Source: Billgrantia endophytica
GTDB lineage: Bacteria; Pseudomonadota; Gammaproteobacteria; Pseudomonadales; Halomonadaceae
Direction of reading: 5' to 3'
Assembly (NCBI RefSeq): GCF_002879615.1
Contig: NZ_PNRF01000043.1
Span: 54,615-118,614, forward strand
DNA length: 64,000 nucleotides
Position numbers and translations under genes: made by a program. Positions 1 through 8,900 of the stretch are shown piece after piece. The notes under the pieces were generated by a model, which was not told the origin of the DNA, ran no database searches, and worked only from the letters and a program-made list of their open reading frames with translations. Each line of letters begins with the position of its first letter. The first letter of the stretch is position 1.

Positions 1-2
1 CG

Positions 3-203
3 CGTTGTCTCGCCGATTATCTGGCCGACTTGCGTGCCCGGCCTGCCACTGCCAATGCCCGGGTGCTCGCCCCCGGGGATCGCGAGTGGCGCTGCCAGGC
101 GAGACGCGACGTCGAGGGCATTCCGCTCGATTCGGCGAACCAGTCCGCCTATGACGAACTTGCCAGGCACTACGGGGTGGCGCGGCTATCGCCACTCGCT
201 TGA
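3..203 (+). CDS. Ldh2-family malate/L-lactate-type dehydrogenase, C-terminal fragment
   Basis: Frame 3 is open from the window edge to TGA at 201-203. It reads as the C-terminus of the Ldh2 (malate/L-lactate/ureidoglycolate) NAD(P)-dependent oxidoreductase family: a 'LAPGDREW' segment, then 'GIPLDSA' and a final helix 'YDELARHYGV', which is the usual ending of these proteins. Only about 66 residues are present, so catalytic residues cannot be checked. It lies 63 bases before the NanR-like regulator on the same strand and probably belongs to the sugar-acid cluster that follows. Substrate unknown. Confidence 0.7.
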   Translation, partial: RCLADYLADLRARPATANARVLAPGDREWRCQARRDVEGIPLDSANQSAYDELARHYGVARLSPLA

Positions 204-266
204 ACGAAAGTCTCGAGAAATGCAGTAAAATGGCGGCGAATTCGAGGTTACCAGGAGAAAGTGGCC

Positions 267-992
267 ATGAGCAGATACCGGGTCGAGCGCAAGACGCTAT
301 CCGAACAGGTTGCCGAACAGCTCGAGGCGGAGATCCTCGAAGGGCGGCTCGGCGAGAACGATCAGCTACCTTCCGAGCGGGAACTGATGGAACAGTTCGG
401 CGTAGGGCGGCCGGCGGTGCGCGAGGCACTGTTTTATCTGCAGCAGCTCGGGCTGATCGCCATCAACAGCGGTACCCGCGCCCGGGTCATTCGCCCCACC
501 GCCGAGGCGGTGATGGCCAGGCTCTCCGGGGTGACCCGGCAACTGCTCTCCAAGCCCGATGGCCAGCAGTACTTCCAGGAAGCCCGCGCGATGTTCGAGA
601 TCTCGCTGGCACGCTACGCCGCTCGCCATGCCAGTGAAGAGGACCTCCAGCACTTGCGCGACGCGCTTCGGGACAACCGCGCTGCGGTCGGCGATGAGGC
701 GCGTTTCAAGCGCTCCGACAACGATTTCCATGGCGTACTAGCGAGCATCGGCCGCAACCCGATCTTCGATGCCATCCATGTGGCGCTCTCTGAATGGCTC
801 GATGACCGACGTGCGCAGGTTCTTCAGCAGAAGGATGAGGACAAGGCGGCTCTGGCGGCCCATATCGAAATCGTCGAAGCCATCGAGTCCCGGGATCCCG
901 ATGCCGCCGAGGCGGCCATGCGGCGTCACCTGGACCGCCACTACGGCACCTACATGCGGCTCAAGAAACGCCTGGCTCCCGTGGCGAAGTGA
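267..992 (+). CDS. GntR-family (FCD) regulator, NanR-like
   Basis: A 241-residue FadR-subfamily repressor. An N-terminal winged helix (about residues 5-75, with 'LPSERELMEQFGVGRPAVREAL') is followed by an all-helical FCD ligand-binding domain containing 'SDNDFH', 'NPIFDAIHVAL' and a C-terminal 'H..YGTYMRLKKR'. Along its length it resembles E. coli NanR more than other GntR members, but there are no sialic-acid genes nearby, so a sugar-acid effector is more likely. An in-frame GTG lies at 261; ATG 267 is chosen because AGGAGA at 253-258 sits 8 bases before it. It probably controls the adjacent sugar-acid genes. Confidence 0.85.
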   Translation: MSRYRVERKTLSEQVAEQLEAEILEGRLGENDQLPSERELMEQFGVGRPAVREALFYLQQLGLIAINSGTRARVIRPTAEAVMARLSGVTRQLLSKPDGQQYFQEARAMFEISLARYAARHASEEDLQHLRDALRDNRAAVGDEARFKRSDNDFHGVLASIGRNPIFDAIHVALSEWLDDRRAQVLQQKDEDKAALAAHIEIVEAIESRDPDAAEAAMRRHLDRHYGTYMRLKKRLAPVAK

Positions 993-1022
993 TCGTCGAC
1001 CGGACAGCGTGGCATCGGCGAT

Positions 1023-2663
1023 TCACAGCGAGACACCGCGTTTCCAGGGTATGAAGTCGTACTGGGCCAGGCTGACCGCACGGGGTGGATGGCGCCCCGA
1101 CGCCGTGTCGATGCACATTTCCAGGAGTCGGTCGGCCATCTCGTCGATCCATGCCTCGCCGCGAATGATCGGACCGGCGTCGAAGTCGATGACATCGCTC
1201 ATACGCTGTGCCAGCTCGCTGTTGCTGGCGATCTTCAGTACCGGGGCGACCGGGTTGCCGGTGGGTGTGCCGAGCCCTGTGGTGAACAGGATCAGATTGG
1301 CACCGGAGCCTGCCAGGGCGGTGGTCGATTCCACGTCGTTGCCCGGGGTGCAGAGGAGGTTCAAACCCTTGCGGACGTGAGGCTCGGTATAATCGAGCAC
1401 GTCGACGATTGGGCTGTCTCCCCCTTTCTTGGCCGCGCCGGCGGACTTCATGGCGTCGGTGATCAGTCCGTCGCGGATGTTTCCCGGCGAGGGATTCATC
1501 GAGAAGTCGGCTCCGACCCTGGCGGCGTGATTCTGGTAGGCCGTCATCAGTGTCCGGAACCGCTCGGCCACCGCATCGTCGGTGCAGCGGGCGATCAGTT
1601 CGTGCTCCACGCCACACAGTTCCGGGAATTCGCTGAGGATTCCGCTGCCGCCCAGCGCCACCAGTCGGTCGATCACCGCCCCGACCAGCGGGTTGGCGGA
1701 GAGGCCGGAAAAGCCGTCGGAGCCACCACACTCCACGCCGATCGTGAGCGCCGAGAGCGGGGCCGGCGTGCGCTCTACCCGGTTGGCCTCGGCCAGGCCG
1801 TCGAAGATGGTGATCAACGCCTCGCGAATCAGCGCCTCCTCGCTGGTGCTGGCCTGCTGTTCCAGGTAGTGCACCGGGCGCAGGCCACGAGGGTCCCGCT
1901 TGGCCACCGCACGGCGGAGCATTTCGATCTGCGCCTTCTGGCAGCCCAGGCTCAGCACCGTGGCGCCGGCCACGTTGGGGTGGCAGATATAGCCCGCGAG
2001 CAGTCGGCAGAGCGCCTGGGCGTCGTCATCGGTGCCGCCGCAGCCCAGGGTATGGGTGAGAAAGCGCACGCCGTCGACATTGGGGAACAGCCTTTCGCGG
2101 GTCGGTATGGGATCTTCCGTTGCCGAGGCGCCGTTCAGTAGTTCGCGGGCCATGCGTTTGTAGTCGCGATACGGGTCTTCCCCAAGGGCATCGGCCACGC
2201 TCTGGCGAAGCACCTCGATATTACGGTTCTCACAGAATACCAGCGGCACCACCAGCCACACGTTGGCGGTGCCCACCCGGCCGTCCGGGCGGTGGTAGCC
2301 ATCGAAGGTGGCGTTCCGAAACCACGAGACATCCGGTGCCTGCCAGTTGCCGCGCCGGGCCTGGGGAGCGGTGGTGGCGGTGCTGTGCTCGGTATTCCCG
2401 GTGGTGATGGCCGCTCCCCGGGCAATCGGCCGGGTGGCGCGGCCCACGGTGACGCCGTACATGATCACGGTGTCGCCGGGTTGAAGGGCCTCGAGGGTGA
2501 ACTTGTGCTTGTGATGGATGGCCTCGGCAAGCATGAAGCGTTGGCCATTGTCGTCGATCTCGCTGCCGGCGGGCAGGTCCTTCAGGGCCACGCGCACGTT
2601 GTCGGCGGCATGGACGCGAAGGCTCTCCAGGTGGCCAGTGTCACTGGCAATGTTCTGGCTCAT
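1023..2663 (-). CDS. UxaA-family (altronate/galactarate-type) dehydratase
   Basis: A 546-residue protein of the UxaA/GarD family, iron-dependent hydro-lyases that remove water from altronate, galactarate or related acids. It has an N-terminal SAF-type domain (about residues 12-95, 'GDTVIMYGVTVGRA'), then the large catalytic part with 'GYHRPDGRVGTANVW', 'HTLGCGGT' and 'GGSDGFSGLSANPLVG', and ends in 'DFIPWKRGVSL', as many family members do. It is the last gene of a minus-strand run aldehyde dehydrogenase > SDR > FAH > this gene, 15 bases after the FAH gene. The family is clear; the exact sugar acid is not. Confidence 0.85.
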   Translation of the reverse strand: MSQNIASDTGHLESLRVHAADNVRVALKDLPAGSEIDDNGQRFMLAEAIHHKHKFTLEALQPGDTVIMYGVTVGRATRPIARGAAITTGNTEHSTATTAPQARRGNWQAPDVSWFRNATFDGYHRPDGRVGTANVWLVVPLVFCENRNIEVLRQSVADALGEDPYRDYKRMARELLNGASATEDPIPTRERLFPNVDGVRFLTHTLGCGGTDDDAQALCRLLAGYICHPNVAGATVLSLGCQKAQIEMLRRAVAKRDPRGLRPVHYLEQQASTSEEALIREALITIFDGLAEANRVERTPAPLSALTIGVECGGSDGFSGLSANPLVGAVIDRLVALGGSGILSEFPELCGVEHELIARCTDDAVAERFRTLMTAYQNHAARVGADFSMNPSPGNIRDGLITDAMKSAGAAKKGGDSPIVDVLDYTEPHVRKGLNLLCTPGNDVESTTALAGSGANLILFTTGLGTPTGNPVAPVLKIASNSELAQRMSDVIDFDAGPIIRGEAWIDEMADRLLEMCIDTASGRHPPRAVSLAQYDFIPWKRGVSL

Positions 2664-2678
2664 GGCTTGGGCTCCGAT

Positions 2679-3530
2679 TCAGTGCGGCGGGTCGGTGATA
2701 ACGGTCTGGTGCTGCTCCCCGAGACCTTCGATACCCAGGCGCATGCGCTGGCCGGGCTTGAGGTAGACCGGCGGTTGCTGCCCCATGCCGACCCCCGGCG
2801 GGGTACCGGTGGAGATCACGTCGCCAGGCTGCAGGCTCATGAAACGGCTCAGGTAGCTGATCAGGAAGGGGACCCGGTAGACCATGGTGCGAGTGTTGCC
2901 GTCCTGGTAGCGGTGACCGTCCACTTCCAGCCACATGTCGAGCCGGTGGGGATCGGGCACCTCGTCCGGGGTGACCAGCCAGGGCCCCATGGGGCCGAAG
3001 GTGTCGCAGCCCTTGCCCTTGTCCCAGGTGCCGCTGCGTTCGAGCTGGAACTCGCGTTCGGAGACATCGTTGATCACGCAGTAGCCGGCGACATGCTCCA
3101 TGGCCTCGGCCTCGTCGATATAACGGCCGCCCTTGCCGATCACCACGCCCAGTTCCACTTCCCAGTCGGTCTTCTGCGAATCCCGGGGGAGGATCACATC
3201 ATCGTCGGGGCCGCAGATGGCGCTGGTCCACTTGCTGAAGACCACCGGCTCCGGGGGCACCTGGGCACCGGTTTCGGCAGCATGGTCGGAGTAGTTGAGC
3301 CCGATACAGATGAACTTGCCGACACGGCCGACGCAGGGGCCGAGGCGTGTCTCGGAGGGAACGGCGGGCAGACGTGAAACGTCGAGGTTCGCCAGGGTAA
3401 TGAGCGTGTCGAGGCCGAGGTGCCGGCCGTCGATATCGGTCACGTGAGCCGACAGGTCGCGAATCACTCCCTCATCGTCCAGCAGGCCGGGTTTCTCTTG
3501 GCCCTGGGGGCCGAAGCGCAGCAATTTCAT
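2679..3530 (-). CDS. Fumarylacetoacetate hydrolase family protein, 2,4-diketo-3-deoxy-sugar-acid hydrolase type
   Basis: A 283-residue FAH-fold enzyme. The catalytic domain starts near residue 72 ('CIGLNYSDHAAETG') and carries the metal-binding acidic residues of the family ('DWEVELGVVIG') plus 'NDVSERE' and 'STGTPPGVGMG'. Length and motifs fit the group often labelled ureidoglycolate lyase, which includes the 2,4-diketo-3-deoxy-L-rhamnonate/fuconate hydrolases that cleave the diketo acid to pyruvate and a hydroxy acid. The upstream SDR of the 2-keto-3-deoxyfuconate-dehydrogenase type supports this over ureidoglycolate. It lies between that SDR and the UxaA-type dehydratase on the same strand. 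Confidence 0.8.
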   Translation of the reverse strand: MKLLRFGPQGQEKPGLLDDEGVIRDLSAHVTDIDGRHLGLDTLITLANLDVSRLPAVPSETRLGPCVGRVGKFICIGLNYSDHAAETGAQVPPEPVVFSKWTSAICGPDDDVILPRDSQKTDWEVELGVVIGKGGRYIDEAEAMEHVAGYCVINDVSEREFQLERSGTWDKGKGCDTFGPMGPWLVTPDEVPDPHRLDMWLEVDGHRYQDGNTRTMVYRVPFLISYLSRFMSLQPGDVISTGTPPGVGMGQQPPVYLKPGQRMRLGIEGLGEQHQTVITDPPH

Positions 3531-3599
3531 GTCGTAAGGACTCCTTGGTCTTGTCGGTCGTGCGCGAAGGGTGGGGGTCGGCTCCAGCGCAGGACGTCA

Positions 3600-4346
3600 T
3601 CAGTTGAGCCAGCCTCCGTCGATGATCTGTACCGTACCGGTGGTATAGCCGGATTCGTCGGCGGCCAGATAGGTGGCCAGCGCGGCGATCTCCTCCGGGG
3701 TGCCCAGTCGACCCAGCGGCTGGCGGGCGATGAACTCGGCGTAGACGTCTCGCTCCTCGCGCTGCTGCAATCTTGCCTGGTCCTGGATGCGCTGGCGCAA
3801 CGAAGGGGATTCGACGGTGCCGGGGCAGATGGCGTTGCAGCGGATACCCTGGCCGATGTAATCGGCCGCGACCGACTTGGTCAGGCCGATCACCGCGGCC
3901 TTGGAGGTGCCGTAGGCAAAGCGGTTGGGCACGCCCTTTAGACTGGAGGCCACCGAGGCCATGTTGATGATGCTGCCGCCATTGGGGAGCATGCCGGGCA
4001 ATACGGCACGGATCACCCGGTACATGGCGGTGACATTCATGGCGAGCGAGAACTCCCAGTCAGCCTCGTCGCACGCCAGCAGCGCCCCACTGGCCACATG
4101 GCCGGCGCAGTTGAACAGGACGTCCAGTGGAGGCAAGGCATCTGCCAGCGCGCTCACGGCATCGGCATCGAGCACGTCGAGCCGTCGTATCTCGATGCCT
4201 TTCACGCCATCCAGTTCGAACAGTTTGTCGGCATCGATATCGGTGGCGATCACCGACGCCCCTTCCGCGGCGAAACGCAGGGCGGTCGCACGGCCGATGC
4301 CCTGGCCGGCGGCGGTAATCAGCGCCTTCTTGTTGTGTAATCGCAT
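3600..4346 (-). CDS. SDR oxidoreductase, DHRS6 / 2-keto-3-deoxy-L-fuconate dehydrogenase-like
   Basis: A 248-residue classical short-chain dehydrogenase. It shows the Rossmann motif 'TAAGQGIGRATALRF', 'FNCAGHV' (NNAG variant), the catalytic Ser region 'INMASVASSLKGVPNRFAYGTSKAA' and 'CPGTVESPSLRQRIQ'. It matches the DHRS6/BDH2 and 2-keto-3-deoxy-L-fuconate 4-dehydrogenase group closely, including 'IIDGGW' near the end. The open frame extends 38 codons upstream, but ATG 4346 begins directly before the Rossmann strand as in homologues. With the downstream FAH hydrolase it would form a non-phosphorylative branch: 2-keto-3-deoxy acid to diketo acid to pyruvate plus a hydroxy acid. Confidence 0.85.
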   Translation of the reverse strand: MRLHNKKALITAAGQGIGRATALRFAAEGASVIATDIDADKLFELDGVKGIEIRRLDVLDADAVSALADALPPLDVLFNCAGHVASGALLACDEADWEFSLAMNVTAMYRVIRAVLPGMLPNGGSIINMASVASSLKGVPNRFAYGTSKAAVIGLTKSVAADYIGQGIRCNAICPGTVESPSLRQRIQDQARLQQREERDVYAEFIARQPLGRLGTPEEIAALATYLAADESGYTTGTVQIIDGGWLN

Positions 4347-4431
4347 GGCGTTTCCATGACCGGCCGCCGGTCGCTGGCAAGCAAGACCTTGTTCGTCACG
4401 TCCGATTCGACACGGATGGCCCGGCTTGCTG

Positions 4432-4447
4432 GTATGATAGGATACTA
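4432..4447. promoter_or_regulatory. Candidate operator in front of the SDR-FAH-UxaA genes
   Basis: The 180-base gap between the aldehyde dehydrogenase and the SDR contains GTATGATAGGATAC, an inverted GTAT/ATAC pair. Its core ATGATAGG (4434-4441) recurs on the other strand at 6184-6191 in the divergent promoter region of the same cluster. This would suit the NanR-like FCD regulator, but the link is inferred. Confidence 0.35.
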
Positions 4448-4526
4448 GCCTGATAGCCATTCAAGTATGGCGGAGTTCATCGCAGTTGCCAACACAGGCC
4501 GCCCTCATGTCGTTCGCGACTGCCGT

Positions 4527-6104
4527 TCAGGCGTCGCGCTTTCCATCCATGAGCCGGCTGATACCCAGCGGATTGTCATCTCGCAGCGCCTCGGGCAAAA
4601 GGCCTTGGGGCAGGTTCTGGTAGCACACCGGGCGCAGGAAGCGCTGGATGGCGGCGCTTCCCACCGATGTGGTGCGAGAATCCGATGTCGCCGGAAAGGG
4701 CCCGCCGTGGACCATGGCGTGGCACACCTCGACCCCGGTGGGCCAGCCGTTGACGAGCACCCGTCCTGCACGGCGCTCCAGCGTGGGAAGCAGGGCTCTG
4801 GCCGCCTCGATGTCGCCATCGTCAAGCTGCAAGGTGACGGTGAGCTGTCCTTCCAGCCGTTCAGCGACCCGGTGCATCTCATCGCTATCGGTACATTCGA
4901 TCACCAGCGAGGTGGAGCCGAAGACCTCCTCCTGCAGCACGGGTTCGGCGAGGAAGTCGGTGGCACTCGTGACGAACAGGCCCGACTGGCACCGGTTGGG
5001 CGTCTCTCCCACCTGACCACGAGCCACTTCACGTACCCTGGCGTGTGCCGATAGCGCACCGATGCCATTCTCGTAGGCGCTGTGGATACCGGGGGTCAGC
5101 ATGACCTGGGCGGCGCTGGCTGCCACGGCCTTGCCCGCGGCCTCGACGAAGGTGTCCAGGTGCGGTCCCTTCACTCCGACCACCAGGCCCGGGTTGGTGC
5201 AGAATTGACCCGCGCCCATGTTGAGCGAGCCGACGAAGCCTTCCGCGAGGGCCTGGCCTCGGGCCTCCAGGGCCCGGGGCAGCAGGAACACCGGATTGAT
5301 GCTACTCATTTCGGCGTAGACCGGGATCGGTTCGGGGCGCATCCGGGCGGTCGTCATCAGCGCCGTGCCGCCGCGCCGCGAGCCGGTGAAGCCCACCGCC
5401 TTGATGCGCGCATCGGAGACCAGTGCCTGTCCGATCTCGTTACCCGCACCGAACAACAGCGAGAAGACACCCTCGGGCAGCTGACACTTGGCGACGGCGG
5501 CCTGCACCGCGCGTCCCACCTGTTCGGAGGTGCCGGGGTGTGCCGAGTGGGCCTTGACCACCACCGGGCAGCCGGCGGCCAGGGCGGAAGCGGTGTCGCC
5601 GCCGGCCACCGAGAAGGCCAGCGGGAAATTGCTGGCGCCGAAAACGGCGACCGGACCCAGGGCGATATGACGCTGGCGCAGGTCGACTCGGGGCATCGGC
5701 TGACGCTCTGGAAGGGCCGGGTCGATGCGGACGTCCAGCCACTCACCGGCCCGCACCACGCTGGCGAAAAGGCGCAGCTGGCCGCAGGTACGGCCGCGCT
5801 CACCCTCGATGCGGGCCTGGGGCAGGCCAGTCTCCGCCATGGCGCGCTGAATCAGCGACTCGCCAGTGGCTTCGATCTCGCTGGCGATGGTTTCGAGGAA
5901 GGCCGCCCGCGCCTCCAGCGCTGTTTCCCGGTAGCTATCGAAAGCGGCCCATGCCAGCTCGCAGGCCAGCTCGACCTCGGCCTGGCCGGCTCCGGCGTAT
6001 GCCGGTTCCAGCGGCTCGCCGGTGGCGGGATCGATACCACGAATCTTGCCTGCCTTACCGGAAACAGTCTGTTGTCCGATCAATGATTTGCCTTCCAGAG
6101 TCAT
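4527..6104 (-). CDS. Aldehyde dehydrogenase, 2-ketoglutarate semialdehyde dehydrogenase type
   Basis: A 525-residue NADP-type aldehyde dehydrogenase of the ketoglutarate-semialdehyde class, which oxidises 2,5-dioxopentanoate to 2-oxoglutarate in pentonate/hexarate pathways. Seen: 'GPVAVFGASNFPLAFSVAGGD' (cofactor region), catalytic Glu near residue 265 ('AEMSSINPVF') and catalytic Cys near residue 302 ('GAGQFCTNPG'). The frame opens at 6263, but ATG 6104 is used: AGGAG lies about 9 bases before it and the Rossmann-type N-terminus follows. It is divergent from the IlvD/Edd dehydratase and begins a minus-strand series of four catabolic genes. Confidence 0.85.
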   Translation of the reverse strand: MTLEGKSLIGQQTVSGKAGKIRGIDPATGEPLEPAYAGAGQAEVELACELAWAAFDSYRETALEARAAFLETIASEIEATGESLIQRAMAETGLPQARIEGERGRTCGQLRLFASVVRAGEWLDVRIDPALPERQPMPRVDLRQRHIALGPVAVFGASNFPLAFSVAGGDTASALAAGCPVVVKAHSAHPGTSEQVGRAVQAAVAKCQLPEGVFSLLFGAGNEIGQALVSDARIKAVGFTGSRRGGTALMTTARMRPEPIPVYAEMSSINPVFLLPRALEARGQALAEGFVGSLNMGAGQFCTNPGLVVGVKGPHLDTFVEAAGKAVAASAAQVMLTPGIHSAYENGIGALSAHARVREVARGQVGETPNRCQSGLFVTSATDFLAEPVLQEEVFGSTSLVIECTDSDEMHRVAERLEGQLTVTLQLDDGDIEAARALLPTLERRAGRVLVNGWPTGVEVCHAMVHGGPFPATSDSRTTSVGSAAIQRFLRPVCYQNLPQGLLPEALRDDNPLGISRLMDGKRDA

Positions 6105-6183
6105 GAGGGGGCTCCTGTTCTTCCGGGGAGGCCAGGGAGTCTGGCCGGGGCGTGAAAGTTGATGTAGCGGCATAAGCGTGCTA

Positions 6184-6201
6184 CCTATCATGTCATCATA
6201 C
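6184..6201. promoter_or_regulatory. Candidate operator between divergent dehydrogenase and dehydratase genes
   Basis: The 157-base divergent intergenic region carries CCTATCATGTCATCATAC, with ATCAT twice in direct repeat 8 bases apart. The reverse strand reads ATGATAGG, shared with the site at 4434-4441. Position between two divergent catabolic genes suggests control of both. Binding by the NanR-like protein is inferred only. Confidence 0.35.
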
Positions 6202-6261
6202 AACCCCGCGCCATTTCTCGCCGCCTCTCCACGGCTGCCTCGAGCCGTCAGGACTTGCCCC

Positions 6262-8064
6262 ATGAAACAACGACAACGGATGACTCCCGATCAGCTGCGT
6301 TCGCGCTGGTGGTTCGACAATCCCGAACACCCGGGCACCACGGCGCTGTGCCTGGAGCGCTACATGAATTACGGCATCACGCTGGAAGAACTGGCCGACG
6401 GAAGGCCGATCATCGGGGTCTGCCAGTCGGGCTCCGACCTGACCCCCTGCAACCGGCATCACATCGAACTGATCAAGCGGGTCAAGGATGGCATTCGCGC
6501 CATGGGCGGCGTGCCCTTCGAGTTTCCCATGCACCCAATCCATGAGAACGCCCGTCGCCCCACCGCGGCCCTGGACCGCAACCTGGCCTATCTGGGCCTG
6601 GTGGAGGTACTACACGGCTATCCGCTGGATGGGGTGGTGTTGACCACGGGCTGCGACAAGACCACACCGGCGGCACTGATGGCGGCGGCCACGGTGAATA
6701 TCCCGGCCATCGTGCTGTCGGGTGGGCCGATGTTGAACGGCTGGCGGGGTCATGAGCGCGTCGGCTCGGGCACCATCATCTGGGAGCTGCGCAAGCGCTT
6801 GGCCGCGGGGGACATCGACTATGCCGAGTTCCTTGCACGGACCACCGACTCGGCGCCATCGATAGGCCACTGCAATACCATGGGTACCGCTTCGACCATG
6901 AACGCCATGGCCGAGGTGCTGGGCATGAGTCTGCCGGGTTCGTCGCTGATTCCAGCGCCTTACAAGGAGCGCTCGCTCGTCGCCTATCAGACCGGTGAGC
7001 GTATCGTCGGGATGGTATGGGAAGACCTGCGTCCGCTGGAGATACTGACCCGTGAAGCGTTCGAAAATGCGGTCACGGTATGCTCGGCACTGGGCGGTTC
7101 CTCCAATGCTCCGATTCACGTCAACGCCATCGCCCGTCATGCCGGTGTCGAACTGACCAATGACGACTGGCAGCGCCTGGGCCACGAGATTCCGCTATTG
7201 GCCAATGTCATGCCGGCAGGCGCCTACCTGTGCGAGGAGTTCTACCGGGCTGGCGGAGTGCCGGCGGTGGTTCATGAACTTCTGGGGGCAGGGCGGTTCC
7301 ATGGCGACGCCCTGACGGTCAATGGCCGCACCATGGCCAAGAGCATCGCGGGGCAGGAGACCCTGGATACCGACGTGATCCGCCGCTATGCCAAGCCGCT
7401 GGTGGAGCATGCGGGGTTTATCAACCTCAAGGGGAATCTCTTCGAGTCGGCACTGATGAAGACCAGCGTGATCTCGCGCGAGTTTCGCCAGCGTTTTCTG
7501 GCCGACCCGGCAGACCTCGACGCCTTCCAGGGTCGGGTGGTGGTATTCGACGGTTCCGAAGACTATCACGCCAGGATCGACGACCCTGATCTGGCCATCG
7601 ACGAGCGCACCATACTGGTGATGCGCGGTGCCGGGCCCGTGGGCCATCCCGGAGGAGCCGAAGTGGTCAATATGCAACCCCCCGAAGCCTTGATCCGACG
7701 CGGCATCGAGGCGCTACCGTGTCTGGGCGACGGTCGCCAGTCGGGCACGTCGGGCTCGCCATCGATCCTCAACGCCTCGCCGGAAGCCGCCACCGGCGGC
7801 GGTCTGGCCCTGCTGGAGACCGGAGACCGGCTGCGCATCGACCTCAAGCGTGGCGAAGTGCGACTGTTGATCGACGACAGCGAACTCGATGCCCGGCGTG
7901 AGCGCCTGGAGGCGGCGGGTGGCTATCGCTACCCGGCGCATCAGACGCCCTGGCAGGAGATCCAGAGGAACCTGGTCGAACCGCTCGACCGGGGCATGAC
8001 GCTGGCGCCGGCGACCAGGTATCGCGACGTGGCCCGGCGGAGCCAGCCACGGGACAACCATTGA
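6262..8064 (+). CDS. IlvD/Edd-family sugar-acid dehydratase (L-arabinonate/xylonate-type)
   Basis: A 600-residue Fe-S dehydratase of the IlvD/Edd family, pentonate/hexonate branch, which turns aldonic acids into 2-keto-3-deoxy acids. Probable cluster cysteines are near residues 54 ('GVCQSGSDLTPC'), 131 ('TTGCDKTTPA') and 204 ('IGHCNTMGTAS'). The C-terminal swivelling domain shows 'GAGPVGHPGGAEVVNMQPP' and 'GTSGSPSILNASPEAA'. ATG 6262 is chosen over the upstream in-frame ATG 6178 because family proteins begin just before 'LRSRWWFDNP'. It is divergent from the ketoglutarate-semialdehyde dehydrogenase and convergent with kduD. Substrate not determinable here. Confidence 0.9.
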   Translation: MKQRQRMTPDQLRSRWWFDNPEHPGTTALCLERYMNYGITLEELADGRPIIGVCQSGSDLTPCNRHHIELIKRVKDGIRAMGGVPFEFPMHPIHENARRPTAALDRNLAYLGLVEVLHGYPLDGVVLTTGCDKTTPAALMAAATVNIPAIVLSGGPMLNGWRGHERVGSGTIIWELRKRLAAGDIDYAEFLARTTDSAPSIGHCNTMGTASTMNAMAEVLGMSLPGSSLIPAPYKERSLVAYQTGERIVGMVWEDLRPLEILTREAFENAVTVCSALGGSSNAPIHVNAIARHAGVELTNDDWQRLGHEIPLLANVMPAGAYLCEEFYRAGGVPAVVHELLGAGRFHGDALTVNGRTMAKSIAGQETLDTDVIRRYAKPLVEHAGFINLKGNLFESALMKTSVISREFRQRFLADPADLDAFQGRVVVFDGSEDYHARIDDPDLAIDERTILVMRGAGPVGHPGGAEVVNMQPPEALIRRGIEALPCLGDGRQSGTSGSPSILNASPEAATGGGLALLETGDRLRIDLKRGEVRLLIDDSELDARRERLEAAGGYRYPAHQTPWQEIQRNLVEPLDRGMTLAPATRYRDVARRSQPRDNH

Positions 8065-8103
8065 GCGCCTGCGGGTTCATCCTGCTCGATCGGCGAGACG
8101 GGC

Positions 8104-8856
8104 TCAGCGGGCCAACCAGCCGCCATCGACTGCCAGTGCATGGCCATTGACGTAGCCGGCAGCCGGTGAGCAGAGAAAGATCACGGCACCGGCGAGATCC
8201 TCCGGTTTGCCCCAGCGCCCGGCGGGAATGCGTGCGAGTATCTCGGCGCTGCGGACTTCGTCGTCACGCAGGGCCCGGGTGTTGTCGGTCACCATATAGC
8301 CGGGCGCGATGGCATTGACGGTAATGCCATGTGCCGCCCACTCGTTGGCAAGCAGCCGGGTCAGGCCGAGCAGGCCGCTCTTGCTGGCGGTATAAGAGGG
8401 CACGCGGATTCCGCCCTGGAACGAGAGCACCGAAGCGATGTTGACGATCCTGCCCGGAGCCTTGCGTTCGATCAGATGCCGCGCCACCTGCCGGGCCAGA
8501 AAGAAGGCTGCCTTCAGGTTGACGTCGACCACCGAATCCCAATCCTCCTCGGTGAACGTCAGAGCTGGGGCACGGCGTATCATTCCGGCATTGTTGACCA
8601 GGATGTCCAGTTTGCCGGTCCGGGCCAGCGCCCGCTCGACGATCGTCGTGGCGCTGTCACGACCGAGTTCCGCATCCACGTCGAAGAATCGCCTGCCCAA
8701 GGCCTCGATCCTGTCGCGTGTCTCGGTGGCGGGGGTACGGTTGACCCCGACCACGTCAGCGCCCGCTTCGGCCAGCGCCACTGCCATGGCATGCCCGAGC
8801 CCCTTGTTGCAGCCAGTGACCATGGCTACCTGACCTTCCAGGGAAAAACGTGTCAT
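8104..8856 (-). CDS. kduD: 2-dehydro-3-deoxy-D-gluconate 5-dehydrogenase
   Basis: A 250-residue SDR that agrees with KduD from end to end: 'FSLEGQVAMVTGCNKGLGHAMA' (Rossmann), 'LGRRFF', 'DILVNNAGMIRR', 'IVNIASVLSFQGGIRVPSYTASKSG' (catalytic Ser/Tyr/Lys), 'NAIAPGYM', 'ILARIPAGRWG' and the terminal 'YVNGHALAVDGGWLAR'. E. coli KduD is 253 residues. ATG 8856 is used because GAGGAG precedes it by about 7 bases; the frame extends further upstream. It interconverts 2-keto-3-deoxygluconate and the 5-keto compound and fits the sugar-acid theme of the cluster. Confidence 0.9.
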   Translation of the reverse strand: MTRFSLEGQVAMVTGCNKGLGHAMAVALAEAGADVVGVNRTPATETRDRIEALGRRFFDVDAELGRDSATTIVERALARTGKLDILVNNAGMIRRAPALTFTEEDWDSVVDVNLKAAFFLARQVARHLIERKAPGRIVNIASVLSFQGGIRVPSYTASKSGLLGLTRLLANEWAAHGITVNAIAPGYMVTDNTRALRDDEVRSAEILARIPAGRWGKPEDLAGAVIFLCSPAAGYVNGHALAVDGGWLAR

Positions 8857-8900
8857 GCAAGGCTCCTCTCGATCGGGTGAGCGGCCGGTTGTCCATGGTG

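Noticed and set aside
261..266. GTG 261 as start of the NanR-like regulator
   Set aside because: It lies only two bases after the Shine-Dalgarno; ATG 267 has proper spacing.
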